From contig DAOTUU010000025.1 of the NCBI GenBank assembly GCA_034436555.1, forward strand, positions 10,362-74,361: a stretch of DNA of 64,000 nucleotides. Direction: 5' to 3'. Positions within the stretch are counted from its first letter, which is position 1. Every line of letters starts with the position of its first letter. The position numbers were made by a program, and so were the translations under genes. Below, in pieces: positions 19,960 to 28,638 of this stretch. The notes beneath the pieces are model-generated. The model ran no database searches. It was not told the origin of the DNA and saw nothing but the letters and a program-made list of their open reading frames with translations. The DNA comes from JAFMJV01 sp034436555 (lineage in GTDB: Bacteria > Chloroflexota > Limnocylindria > Limnocylindrales > CSP1-4).

Positions 19960-20838
19960 TCAGCGACGCCCGTCGCCGGTGGTCGCCTCGGGCTGCGCCA
20001 TCGCCTCGGTGTCCGCCTCGATCTGGTGGCCCAGCTCATCGGTCCGCCGGTAGGCCGCCCACACCGCGCTGGACAGCACGGTCCGGATCCGACCGGCCTC
20101 CAGCTCATGGAGGGCCGCGGCGGTCGTGCCGCCGGGGGACGTGACCATGTTCCGCAGCTGCGCGGGGTGCATCGCACTCGCCTTCGCGAACGCCGCGCTG
20201 CCCTCCAGCGTCTCGATCACCAGGTCATGTGCGACGTGGCGCGGGAACCCCAGGTGGACCGCCGCGTCGATGAGCGCCTCCATCACCAGGAACACGTACG
20301 CGGGGCCCGTGCCGCTGACCGCGGTCGCCATCGCCACGAACTTCTCGTCATCCACCGCGATCTGGCCGCCCAGCGCGGACAGGAGCGTGGCGGTGGCCTC
20401 GCGCTGGGCCGCGCTGACCTCCGGCGTGGCGTACCACACCGTCATGCCCCGGCGCAGCTGGGCGGGCGTGTTGGGCATCGAGCGCACGATCGCCCGATGG
20501 CCCAGCGCGTTGGCGAGCGCGGTCGAGGTGGGCCCGGCCAGGATCGAGATGACGAGCTGCTCCGGGCGCAGCACCGGCGCCAGCTCCCGACCCACCGACT
20601 TGAGCATCTGGGGCTTGATGCCCAGGACCACGATGTCCGCGGCGGCCGCGGCCTCGGTGTTGGACGCGGTCGTGCGGATGCCCAGCGTGCGCGCGAGGAG
20701 GTCCCGGCGATCGGGCCGCGGGTGGCTCGAGACGATCCGGCCCGGCGCGATGGCGCCGCTCTCGAGGAGCCCGGAGAGCATCGATTCAGCCATCACCCCG
20801 GTGCCCACCGTGGCGATCGTCAGGTCCTTCAGCGACAT
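19960..20838 (-). CDS. proC: Pyrroline-5-carboxylate reductase
   Basis: The 292-aa enzyme catalyses the last step of proline synthesis, NAD(P)H-dependent reduction of 1-pyrroline-5-carboxylate. Seen: the dinucleotide loop VGTGVMAESM (residues 11-20), VVLGIKPQ, VRSMPNTPA, and the C-terminal signature from SGTGPAYVF through MVTSPGGTTAAAL. Length is a little over the usual ~270 owing to a polar C-terminal tail. proB and proA are not in the window. It lies 47 bp after the LLM oxidoreductase gene on the same strand and may share its transcript. Confidence 0.95.
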   Translation of the reverse strand: MSLKDLTIATVGTGVMAESMLSGLLESGAIAPGRIVSSHPRPDRRDLLARTLGIRTTASNTEAAAAADIVVLGIKPQMLKSVGRELAPVLRPEQLVISILAGPTSTALANALGHRAIVRSMPNTPAQLRRGMTVWYATPEVSAAQREATATLLSALGGQIAVDDEKFVAMATAVSGTGPAYVFLVMEALIDAAVHLGFPRHVAHDLVIETLEGSAAFAKASAMHPAQLRNMVTSPGGTTAAALHELEAGRIRTVLSSAVWAAYRRTDELGHQIEADTEAMAQPEATTGDGRR

Positions 20839-20885
20839 GGCCGCGAGTCTAGCGGGCGGGCCCGACGGACGGCGCCACGGATCAA

Positions 20886-21806
20886 TCAGGCGGCGGGCGC
20901 GAGCGCCTCGATGACCTCGATGCCCTCGGTCGTGCCGGCCGCGGAGAGCGGGATGACCGCCACATGGTCGGCTCCCGCGGCATGGAGCCCGGCGATGCGC
21001 GCCCTGAGGGCATCCGCGTCACCCCATGCGACCATCGCGTCCACCAGGCGGTCGGAGCCGGGCGGGGCCCAGTCGGCGGCGCTGAAGCCCTGTGCCTCCC
21101 AGGACACCTGGTAGTTGATGGGTCGCAGGTACGGCGCGAGGTAGGCGCGCGCCGCAGCCCGTGCCGCGTGGGGATCGGTGCCCAGCACGCACGGCAGGGT
21201 CGCGGCGAGCATGGGGCGCGGCCGGTCCTCCGTGGCACCGGCGTTCAGGACCCCCCGGATCCAGGCGACCCGCTCGGGCGTGACGAGGTACGGGAACGCG
21301 CCGTCGGTCTCCGCGGCGGCGAACCGGAGCATCCGCTCCCGCAGCGCGGCGATGAGGATGGGCGGCTCGGTGGCGGCACCCTCGGCCAGCCTCGGGCCCA
21401 GGTACGGCAGCCGGTGGAGATCCGCGACGTACCGGCGGATCGTGGACAGCGGCCGGTCGTAGGCGTGGCCGCGCAGCTTCTCCACGAGGTGCGGATGGGA
21501 CACGCCCAGGCCCAGGACGAACCGGCCGCCGGTCAGCTCGTGGAGCGTCATCGCGCCCATCCGCGAGGTCATCGCGTCCCGCCCGTAGACGCCCACGACC
21601 GAGGTGCCCAGCCACATCCGGTCGGCCGCCTCCGCGATCGCGCCGAGCAGCGTGAATGGCTCGCGGCCCACCGTCTCGGGCACCCAGAGGGCGCCGTACC
21701 CGGCGTCCGCCATCCGCCGGACGTGGCCGCGCAGATCGCCGACCGGCAGCGTGTCGAGATGCGCCCAGAGGCCAACCCGTCCGATGCCCGCGCGCAGCTC
21801 GCTCAT
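20886..21806 (-). CDS. LLM-class flavin/F420-dependent oxidoreductase
   Basis: The 306-aa protein has the luciferase-like TIM barrel: HVRRMADAGYGALWVPET near the N-terminus, WLGTSVVGVYGRDAMTSRM, GGRFVLGLGVSH and a C-terminal DHVAVIPL strand. It resembles the group annotated as probable F420-dependent LLM oxidoreductases rather than bacterial luciferase itself. Cofactor (F420 or FMN) and substrate are inferred from the family. Its ATG overlaps the stop of the methyltransferase gene (ATGA at 21806-21803), so the two are translationally coupled. No F420 biosynthesis gene is in the window. Confidence 0.88.
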   Translation of the reverse strand: MSELRAGIGRVGLWAHLDTLPVGDLRGHVRRMADAGYGALWVPETVGREPFTLLGAIAEAADRMWLGTSVVGVYGRDAMTSRMGAMTLHELTGGRFVLGLGVSHPHLVEKLRGHAYDRPLSTIRRYVADLHRLPYLGPRLAEGAATEPPILIAALRERMLRFAAAETDGAFPYLVTPERVAWIRGVLNAGATEDRPRPMLAATLPCVLGTDPHAARAAARAYLAPYLRPINYQVSWEAQGFSAADWAPPGSDRLVDAMVAWGDADALRARIAGLHAAGADHVAVIPLSAAGTTEGIEVIEALAPAA

Positions 21807-22840
21807 GGGGCGGAGTGTACGCGGCGCGCGCTCCCCAGCACGAAGAACCGCGCGGTCGCGCGGACGTCCACAGACGCGAACCCCGCCCGAGCCAGCGCGG
21901 TCGCCAGCGCGTCCGGCGTGCGCGCGACCTGGGGCACGCGCACCATCCGTCCGTCGGGCAGGGCGCGTCGGACGGCGCCATCGACGACGGGCGGGTCATC
22001 GACCGCCTCGCCCTCGGGGTCGCCGGAGCGGTCGACGAACGCGAGCAGGCCGCCAGGTCGCAGCCACGCGCCCACGAGGTGCAGGAACCGCACCATCCGA
22101 TCGTCCGTGAGCCGGCTGAGCCAGAATCCCGCGAAGACCGCATCGACGGCCCGATCGGGGGGCGCCCAGGGGCCGCGGACGTGGAGGTGCGCCCGCAGTC
22201 CGTGCGCCACCAGCCGGCGGCGCGCCACGTCCAGCGACGGCTCGTCGGGATCGTAGACCGACAGCTCGCCCTTGCCGGCCAGCAGCGGAGACCACCAGCC
22301 CGTGCCCGCCGCGAGCTCCACGATGTCTCCGCGCAGCGGCAGGCGGTCCAGCCAGGTCGTCGCCTCGTCCAGCTCCACCTGCCAGGCCAGGTCCCGGACC
22401 GGGCCGCGGGCGAACGCGCCGCTGCGGGTGTAGCGGTCATCCTGGGCGGCACCCTGGGCCGCCGCCCATCCCATGCCATCCTCGTCCCACGGGGGTGCCG
22501 CCCGATCCGGGGCGAGCACCGCGGTCTCCGCCGCGGGCGCCGCCGTCCCCGCGGTCTCCGCCGCGAGCGCCGCCTTCCCCGCGGTCCGCGCCGCCGTCCC
22601 CGCCGCTGACGGCAACCCGCCGTCGGCCGCCGCGCGCGCCCGATCCGCGAGCCCGGCACGCAGCCGGAACGCGATGAAGCCATTGCCGTCCGCCCGGCCC
22701 AGGCAGTCCGGACACACCCCGGCCCAGCCTTCCAGGTCCCCGTGGGAGCGGGTCTCCCAGTGCCTGCCGCACCACAGGCAGTCGAACGCGGGTCGGAACG
22801 GCACGTCGCTCAGCCCCGCCGTGGACCCAGCGGCACCCAT
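21803..22840 (-). CDS. Class I SAM-dependent methyltransferase with N-terminal zinc-ribbon-like segment
   Basis: In this 345-aa protein the first ~50 residues carry two CxxC pairs (CLWCGRHW and CPDCLG), like a small Zn ribbon. An alanine-rich low-complexity linker follows (about residues 75-110, encoded by near-repeats of GC-rich words around 22.5-22.6 kb). The methyltransferase domain then shows motif I (IVELAAGTGWWSPLL), an acidic strand-2 end (LSVYDPDEP), AVDAVFAGFWLSRL and WLRPGGLLAFVDR. The target is unknown. ATG 22840 lies inside the 3' end of the BtuF-like gene (31-bp overlap), and the stop overlaps the next start, so it is part of one operon. The linker composition is unlike its neighbours. 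Confidence 0.82.
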   Translation of the reverse strand: MGAAGSTAGLSDVPFRPAFDCLWCGRHWETRSHGDLEGWAGVCPDCLGRADGNGFIAFRLRAGLADRARAAADGGLPSAAGTAARTAGKAALAAETAGTAAPAAETAVLAPDRAAPPWDEDGMGWAAAQGAAQDDRYTRSGAFARGPVRDLAWQVELDEATTWLDRLPLRGDIVELAAGTGWWSPLLAGKGELSVYDPDEPSLDVARRRLVAHGLRAHLHVRGPWAPPDRAVDAVFAGFWLSRLTDDRMVRFLHLVGAWLRPGGLLAFVDRSGDPEGEAVDDPPVVDGAVRRALPDGRMVRVPQVARTPDALATALARAGFASVDVRATARFFVLGSARRVHSAP

Positions 22841-23706
22841 GCGTCCTGCGGAGCGAACCCCGCCAGGCCCTCGGGATCGAACAGCTCCGCGAGGAGCGCG
22901 ATGCCCTCGATGACGCGGGGCCCCGGACGCGAGAACAGGCCGTTGGCGTCCAGCGCGAACAGCTCGCCATCCCGGACCGCCCGCAGGTCTTCCACGAAGT
23001 CGGGCAGCACCAGCGTCTCCCACGCCCGTGCCGCCGCGCCCGAGGACAGTCCGCAGGGGGCCAGCAGCAGCTGCTCCGGATCCAGGTCCCGGACGCGATC
23101 CCAGCTCGTCTCCGGCGAAGGCGCCCCCTCCGTGCCCAGCAGGTCCCAGCCACCGGCGCGACGCACCATCTCGGGGACCCACCGTCCGGACGCGCACAGC
23201 GGGTCGAGCCCCTCCAGGACCACCGCGCGACGTGGTGGGATGCCCGCAAGGCGGCGCTCGAGCACCCGGTTCTCGATCCGGCCGAGACGCTCGCGGAGCA
23301 TCTCCAGCAGGCCCACCGCTTCGTCCTCCGCCTCCGCGAAGGCACCCACGGTGGAGATCGTGTTGAGGATCCCCTCGACGGACGCGGGCTGGAGACTGAC
23401 CACCTCCACCTCGCCGGGCAGCCTGGCGGCCGCCTCCCTGACCTCGCGCGCGGTCGGGCCCCGCAACGGACCGCTGACCGGACGACACGCAGCGCCCTGC
23501 TCCTGGGTGAGGATCAGGTCCGGCTCCGCCGCGGCCAGGGCGTCCAGGTTGAGACGCGCCCGCGACCCGGTCGCGACGGTCACCACCGGGACGTCGGCCA
23601 CCTCCGGCGGCCAGTCGCAGGCGTGCGAGCGTCCCACCAGCTCGTCGGTCAGACCCAGGGCGCTGACGATCTCGGTGGCGGCCGGCAGGAGCGATACGAT
23701 GCGCAT
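22810..23706 (-). CDS. BtuF-like cobalamin/siderophore-binding family protein without signal peptide
   Basis: The 298-aa protein has the helical-backbone binding-protein fold (PF01497 type). RIVSLLPAATEIVSALGL at the very start, EPDLILTQEQ in the middle and a second lobe with GRWVPEMVRRAGGWDLLG are diagnostic. The protein begins directly at the fold with no signal peptide or lipobox, as in the cytosolic cobalamin-binding COG0614 members. It is therefore probably not an ABC transporter receptor, and no BtuCD genes are nearby. A role as a cytosolic corrinoid carrier or sensor is possible. ATG 23706 is the first codon of the fold. First gene of the leftward operon to the methyltransferase, LLM enzyme, ProC and MFS. 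Confidence 0.82.
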   Translation of the reverse strand: MRIVSLLPAATEIVSALGLTDELVGRSHACDWPPEVADVPVVTVATGSRARLNLDALAAAEPDLILTQEQGAACRPVSGPLRGPTAREVREAAARLPGEVEVVSLQPASVEGILNTISTVGAFAEAEDEAVGLLEMLRERLGRIENRVLERRLAGIPPRRAVVLEGLDPLCASGRWVPEMVRRAGGWDLLGTEGAPSPETSWDRVRDLDPEQLLLAPCGLSSGAAARAWETLVLPDFVEDLRAVRDGELFALDANGLFSRPGPRVIEGIALLAELFDPEGLAGFAPQDAWVPLGPRRG

Positions 23707-23851
23707 CAGGGCGACATCGTCCCACCGCGGACCGTCGCGCGCAGGATGGTCGGCAGATCGGGCCGCCGTGGCCGATCGAGCCCGTCGAGGCGAGCGCCCC
23801 GCCCACCACCCGCATCCGCCCGCGGCCACATCGGAGTCCGTCGCCCCGTCC

Positions 23852-25084
23852 ATGCACCAGCGCGACATCCGGATCCTGTTCGCGACGCGCACGCTGCGCC
23901 TCGTCGCCTTCGGCGGCCTGTCGGTGGTGCTCGTGTCGTACCTCGCCGCGGTGGGCGTTGACGCCTGGTCCATCGGCCTCATCCTGTCGGTCGCGCTGCT
24001 CGGCGACGCCCTGATCACGCTCTGGCTGACCACCCATGCCGACCAGCTTGGCCGACGCCGGGTGCTGCTCGTCGGCGCGGGCCTGATGATCCTCACGGGC
24101 GTGGCCTTCGCGGTCACCGATGTCCCGTGGATCCTGGGCGCGGTGGCGATCGTGGGCGTGCTCAGCCCGAACGGCAACGAGGTCGGTCCGTTCCTGGCCG
24201 TGGAGCAGGCGGCGCTGGCGCAGGTCGTGGGGGACTCCCGCCGCACCCGGGCGTTCGGCTGGTATCAGCTCAGCGGCTCGTTCGCGCAGGCGCTCGGCGC
24301 CCTCGCAGGCGGCATGGTCGCCAGCTCGCTCCAGGACGCCGGCGCCGCTGCCGCACCCGCATATCGCGCGCTCATCGTGGGGTATGCCCTGCTGGGCGTG
24401 GTCATCGCGATGCTCGTCGCGGCGCTCACCACCGCCGTGGAGCCGCCGGTGCGGCGCGACGTCACGATCAGGCGCCGCCTCGGCCTCCATCGTTCGCAGC
24501 GCATCGTGGCGCGCCTCTCGGCGCTGTTCGCGCTGGACGCGTTCGGCGGCGGGTTCGTGATGCAGAGCCTCATCGCGTTCTGGCTGGTGGTGCGGTTCCA
24601 GGCGGATGCCGCGCTCATCGGCGGCATCCTGTTCGTGGCGAACATCCTGTCGGGCCTCTCGGGACTGGCGGCGGCGTGGCTGGCGGCGCGCTTCGGCCTC
24701 ATCCGGACCATGGTGTTCACGCACCTCCCCTCGAACGTGCTGCTGATGGCCGTGCCGTTCATGCCCACCCTGGAGCTGGCCGCGACGCTGCTGTTCATCC
24801 GCTTCTCCATCAGCCAGATGGACGTGCCCACGCGCCAGTCCTACACGATGGCCGTCGTGGAGCCCGATGAGCGCTCGGCGGCGGCGGGCGTGACCGGCAT
24901 CGCGCGCAGCCTGGGCGCGGCCGTGTCGCCGTTCCTGGCCACCCCGCTGCTGGCCGTGCCGGGCCTGTCGGCGATGCCCTTCGTGATCGGCGGCGGCCTC
25001 AAGGTCGCCTACGACCTGCTGCTGTACCGCGCCTTCCGGGAGGTCCGGCCGCCCGAGGAGCAGGGCGCCCTGCGCGTCAGGTAG
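23852..25084 (+). CDS. MFS transporter
   Basis: The 410-aa membrane protein has about 12 helices. Helix 1 (LVAFGGLSVVLVSYLAAVGV) is followed by the loop motif THADQLGRRRVLL (a good match to the MFS A-motif). Later come FGWYQLSGSFAQALGALAGG and VEPDERSAAAGVTGIARSLG, typical of the efflux-type MFS group. Substrate unknown. I chose ATG 23852 (MHQRDIRILFATRTLRLVAF), as the family homology begins there; the frame is open far upstream but that part is antisense to the BtuF-like and methyltransferase genes. The 145-bp gap to the divergent BtuF-like gene must hold both promoters. The ABC exporter genes follow directly. Confidence 0.87.
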   Translation: MHQRDIRILFATRTLRLVAFGGLSVVLVSYLAAVGVDAWSIGLILSVALLGDALITLWLTTHADQLGRRRVLLVGAGLMILTGVAFAVTDVPWILGAVAIVGVLSPNGNEVGPFLAVEQAALAQVVGDSRRTRAFGWYQLSGSFAQALGALAGGMVASSLQDAGAAAAPAYRALIVGYALLGVVIAMLVAALTTAVEPPVRRDVTIRRRLGLHRSQRIVARLSALFALDAFGGGFVMQSLIAFWLVVRFQADAALIGGILFVANILSGLSGLAAAWLAARFGLIRTMVFTHLPSNVLLMAVPFMPTLELAATLLFIRFSISQMDVPTRQSYTMAVVEPDERSAAAGVTGIARSLGAAVSPFLATPLLAVPGLSAMPFVIGGGLKVAYDLLLYRAFREVRPPEEQGALRVR

Positions 25085-25095
25085 CCTTGACGGCG

Positions 25096-26028
25096 ATGGC
25101 CATCTCCCCGCCCGCGGTCGTCGTCGACGGCGTCTGGAAGCGCTTCGGCGCGACCGACGTGGTGCGCGACCTCTCGTTCGACGTCCGTCCCGGAGAGCTG
25201 CTGGGATTCCTCGGTCCCAACGGCGCCGGCAAGACCACCACGATGCGGATGATCCTGGACATCTTCCGTCCCGACCGCGGCGCCATCTCGGTGTTCGGTG
25301 GCGCGCCGGGCATGGCGCACCAGGGACGGGTGGGCTACCTGCCGGAGGACCGCGGGCTGTACCGCGACGTGCCCATCGTCGACACCCTCACCTACTTCGG
25401 GTCATTGCGGGGCCTGTCCACGCGCGACGCTCGCCGGCGCGCCACGGAGCTGCTGACAGAGGTGGGCCTGGGCGGATCGCTCACCAAGCGCGCCGCGGAG
25501 CTGTCGCGGGGCATGCACCAGAAGGCGCAGCTCATCGCGACCATCCTCAACGAGCCGGACCTGCTCATCGTGGACGAGCCGTTCCAGGGCCTCGACCCGG
25601 TCAACGCGGACATGCTCAAGGGCGTGCTGGTGGCGCAGCGGAAGCGCGGTGCGGCGGTCGTGATGAGCACCCACGACATGGGCGACGCACAGGTGCTGTG
25701 CGACCGCATCCTGCTCATCGACCGGGGCCAGCGTCTGCTGTACGGGACCGTCGCCGACGTCCGCGCCGCGTTCTCGGACGGTGCCGTCGCCGTGTCCGGC
25801 CGCGACATCCCGGCCGACCCCGCCGCCTACCGCAGCGTGGACCACGTCTCGACGAGCGGCGGCACGCTCCGCTTCCTGCTGCGTGACGGGTTCTCCGCGC
25901 GCGACCTGTTCCGGGAGCTGGCCCAGACCGAGGCGACGGTGGAGCGCTTCACCGAGGAGGCCCCCGACCTCGACGAGATCTTCATCCGGGTGGTCGCGGG
26001 CGACGAGCGCGCGGAGGCGGTGCGATGA
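25096..26028 (+). CDS. ABC exporter ATP-binding subunit (NatA-like)
   Basis: A 310-aa ATPase of the ABC-2 exporter type. Walker A is GPNGAGKTT, the signature is LSRGMHQK, Walker B is LLIVDEPFQGLDPV and the switch His is in STHDM. A ~75-residue C-terminal extension (DEIFIRVV near the end) is as in NatA and related DUF4162 proteins. It energises the permease encoded next, whose ATG overlaps this stop (ATGA). TTG 25087 is an alternative start three codons earlier. Exported substrate unknown (Na+, drug or lipid in relatives). Confidence 0.93.
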   Translation: MAISPPAVVVDGVWKRFGATDVVRDLSFDVRPGELLGFLGPNGAGKTTTMRMILDIFRPDRGAISVFGGAPGMAHQGRVGYLPEDRGLYRDVPIVDTLTYFGSLRGLSTRDARRRATELLTEVGLGGSLTKRAAELSRGMHQKAQLIATILNEPDLLIVDEPFQGLDPVNADMLKGVLVAQRKRGAAVVMSTHDMGDAQVLCDRILLIDRGQRLLYGTVADVRAAFSDGAVAVSGRDIPADPAAYRSVDHVSTSGGTLRFLLRDGFSARDLFRELAQTEATVERFTEEAPDLDEIFIRVVAGDERAEAVR

Positions 26029-27266
26029 GCTTCGTGCGGCTGGTGGGCCTGGTCGCCCGTCGCGACTACCTGCGCACCGTGAGGCGACGGGGCTTCGTGT
26101 TCGGCACGCTCCTGCTGCCGCTGTCGATCGGCTTCTTCATGATCCTGTCGTCGCTCGTGTCGACCGCCCAGATCGGCGGCGCGCCCGACCCGGCGACCGT
26201 CACGCTCGTGGTGGTCAACGAGTCCGCGGTGGACCTGGACACCGGGGCCATCCCGCATCTGGAGCTGGTGGACCGCGCCACGGCGGCCGCACAGCTGAAG
26301 GCCGGCACCACGGCCGACTACTTCATCGTGCCCGCCTCCTGGCCCGCCGATCCGACGGTCATGCGCATCGCCGACGGCGGGGCGATGTCCGCGATCGAGG
26401 GCGCCCAGCGCAGCTCCGTCCAGGGCCAGCTCCTGGAGGCCGTGCTGCGCGCCGCGCTGCTGCGCGACTCCGGCCTGGACCAGGACACCCGGACGCGGGT
26501 CATCGTGCCCGTGCGGGTGGTGGCCGTCACGCCCGACGGCGACGAGGTGTCCGACCTCTCGACGATCGCGGGATTCCTCATCCCGTTCGCGTTCACGCTC
26601 CTGTTCGTGATGAGCATCTTCATCACCAGCGGCTACCTGCTCCAGTCGGTGACCGAGGAGAAGGAGAACCGGGTCGTGGAGATCGTGCTCTCCAGCATCC
26701 CCTCGCCACCCCTGATGGCGGGCAAGCTGCTGGGGCTGGGCGCCGCGGGGCTGACCCAGGTCGCGGTGTGGATCGCGACCGCGGTGGTGCTGCTGCCGCT
26801 GCTCGCGGACCGGCTGGGTGGCCTCGACGACCTGCGCCTGAACCCGGCGGTGCTGCTGCTCGCGGTCGTCTACTTCGTGCTGGGCTACCTCGCGTTCGGC
26901 GCCATCTTCGCGGCCATCGGCGCGCTGGCGCCCGGCAACCGGGAGGCGCAGCAGTACTCCGGCTTTTTCGGGTTCTTCGCGGTCATCCCGCTCATCGTGA
27001 GCGGCATCGTGATGGCCGATCCGACCGCGCCCATCGTGTGGATCCTGGCGCTCATCCCGCTCACGGCTCCCGCCACCATGCTCCAGGTCCTGTTCCTCGC
27101 CGATCCCACGCCGGTGCCGATGGTCGTGCTGTCGCTCGTCAGCCTCGTGATCTGGGTGATCCTCGCGACCCTCGCCGCGGCGCGGATCTTCCGGGCGACG
27201 CTGCTGCTCTACGGGGTGCGGCCGTCCGCACGCCTGCTCGTGGGCGCCGTGCTCGATCGCCGCTGA
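26025..27266 (+). CDS. ABC-2 type exporter permease (NatB-like)
   Basis: The 413-aa membrane protein has an N-terminal helix (about residues 25-45), a ~150-residue extracytoplasmic domain, and then six C-terminal helices with FLIPFAFTLLFVMSIFITSGYL, VTEEKENRVVEIVLSS and GNREAQQYSGFFGFF. This is the COG1668/NatB arrangement, and TEEKENR is the diagnostic motif. It pairs with the ATPase just upstream. Substrate unknown. A GC hairpin at 27322-27351 lies downstream. Confidence 0.92.
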   Translation: MSFVRLVGLVARRDYLRTVRRRGFVFGTLLLPLSIGFFMILSSLVSTAQIGGAPDPATVTLVVVNESAVDLDTGAIPHLELVDRATAAAQLKAGTTADYFIVPASWPADPTVMRIADGGAMSAIEGAQRSSVQGQLLEAVLRAALLRDSGLDQDTRTRVIVPVRVVAVTPDGDEVSDLSTIAGFLIPFAFTLLFVMSIFITSGYLLQSVTEEKENRVVEIVLSSIPSPPLMAGKLLGLGAAGLTQVAVWIATAVVLLPLLADRLGGLDDLRLNPAVLLLAVVYFVLGYLAFGAIFAAIGALAPGNREAQQYSGFFGFFAVIPLIVSGIVMADPTAPIVWILALIPLTAPATMLQVLFLADPTPVPMVVLSLVSLVIWVILATLAAARIFRATLLLYGVRPSARLLVGAVLDRR

Positions 27267-27321
27267 GCGGCATCCCGCCGATCGCTGCCGAGCGGCATCC
27301 TGCCGCACCCGGGGATGACAC

Positions 27322-27351
27322 GGCCGGCGCCCGGGAGCCCGGGAGCCGGCC
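27322..27351. terminator. Hairpin between convergent ABC permease and ferredoxin genes
   Basis: GGCCGGC (27322-27328) pairs with GCCGGCC (27345-27351), and the interior CCCGGGAGCCCGGG is itself self-complementary. Just upstream, GAGCGGCATCC occurs twice 22-23 bp apart. The hairpin lies in the 130-bp gap between two 3' ends, so termination is its likely job. Confidence 0.45.
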
Positions 27352-27396
27352 GAGAGCGTGACGGGGGTGCGGATCCGCGAGTGACGGGGGCGGCTC

Positions 27397-27684
<288 letters not shown>

Positions 27685-27779
27685 TGGGTTCTGATCTCCC
27701 TCGCTGGCCACCCCGGCGGGCGACCGATCCGATCCGCGCTGATCGGGTCGCACGCGCTGCGTGGACCCTGCCGCCCATC

Positions 27780-28442
27780 TTACCCCGGGCTCGCCGCCTC
27801 GGGGGATCGAGCCGGCTGGCCGGACGCGGCGGGCCCGATGCTCGAGCGCAGGTCCACGCGGCCCACCATGCCACGCTCGATGTGTCCCGGCAGGTTGCAC
27901 AGGAGGAGCAGCGCCTCGTCGCGCGGCACCGTGTACTCCACCACCTGCTGCCTGCCGGACGCGAGCAGCACGCGCAGGCCGCCGGTGTCCGCGGGCACAC
28001 TCGCGGGCGGGGCGGTCTGGAACAGGCCCGGCGGTGTCGCGGCGGCGTTCGCGCGGAACCACGCCTGCTGGACGGCGGCGTCGCCGAGCGTCATCTCGTG
28101 CTCCACCATCCCGGCGTTGAACACGGTCACGCGCACGGTCTCGCCGGGCACCAGCACCACGGGCGTGGGGTCGAAGTGATAGTCGCGCATGATCACGTTG
28201 ATGGCCCGCGGCCGCTCGGGCGTGCCCGGCCGCAGGATGTCGATCGACGGCGGCGGCTGGAGCGAGAGCTGGGCGCCGATGACCACGAGCGTCAGCGCGA
28301 CCGCGAAGAACACGATGGTCACGACGACCGGCGCCCGCGAGATGCGCGGCGCGTCGCCGGTGGCGGGCGCGGTCGGCCCGTCGGGCGGTGTGGCGGCGGG
28401 GTCATGCGGCGCGGCGGGAGGGTCATGCGGCGTGTCGGACAC
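27780..28442 (-). CDS. Membrane-anchored cupredoxin-domain protein
   Basis: The 220-aa protein has a P/A-rich cytosolic N-terminus (about 1-45), one membrane helix (VVVTIVFFAVALTLVVIGA) and an external cupredoxin domain. The type 1 copper ligands are visible: His in NAGMVEHEMTLGD, then Cys, His and Met in LLCNLPGHIERGMVGRV. It probably carries electrons on the outer face of the membrane, for example to a respiratory oxidase, or handles copper; no oxidase genes are adjacent. GTG 28442 is taken as start; an in-frame ATG at 28475 would add 11 residues. It is divergent from the polyamine-type ABC operon. Confidence 0.85.
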   Translation of the reverse strand: MSDTPHDPPAAPHDPAATPPDGPTAPATGDAPRISRAPVVVTIVFFAVALTLVVIGAQLSLQPPPSIDILRPGTPERPRAINVIMRDYHFDPTPVVLVPGETVRVTVFNAGMVEHEMTLGDAAVQQAWFRANAAATPPGLFQTAPPASVPADTGGLRVLLASGRQQVVEYTVPRDEALLLLCNLPGHIERGMVGRVDLRSSIGPAASGQPARSPEAASPG

Positions 28443-28638
28443 GCCCCGGAATCTACGACGAGTGAGGGGTTGCATCCCTGTGCGAGGATGGTGCGCACCA
28501 GGGAGCCCGGGCGACCGACAGCGGGGAGGAGCCGATGTCGGCGTCGCGGGCGCGGGACACGACGTCCGTGTCCCCCGGTCCACCAGATGGCCGCCCCAGT
28601 CCCATCCGGTCGGGACCCCTCCGATCGCGCAGGTGCCG

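Noticed and set aside
22810..23706. Periplasmic vitamin B12 receptor of an ABC importer
   Set aside because: No signal peptide or lipobox, and no BtuC/BtuD genes nearby.
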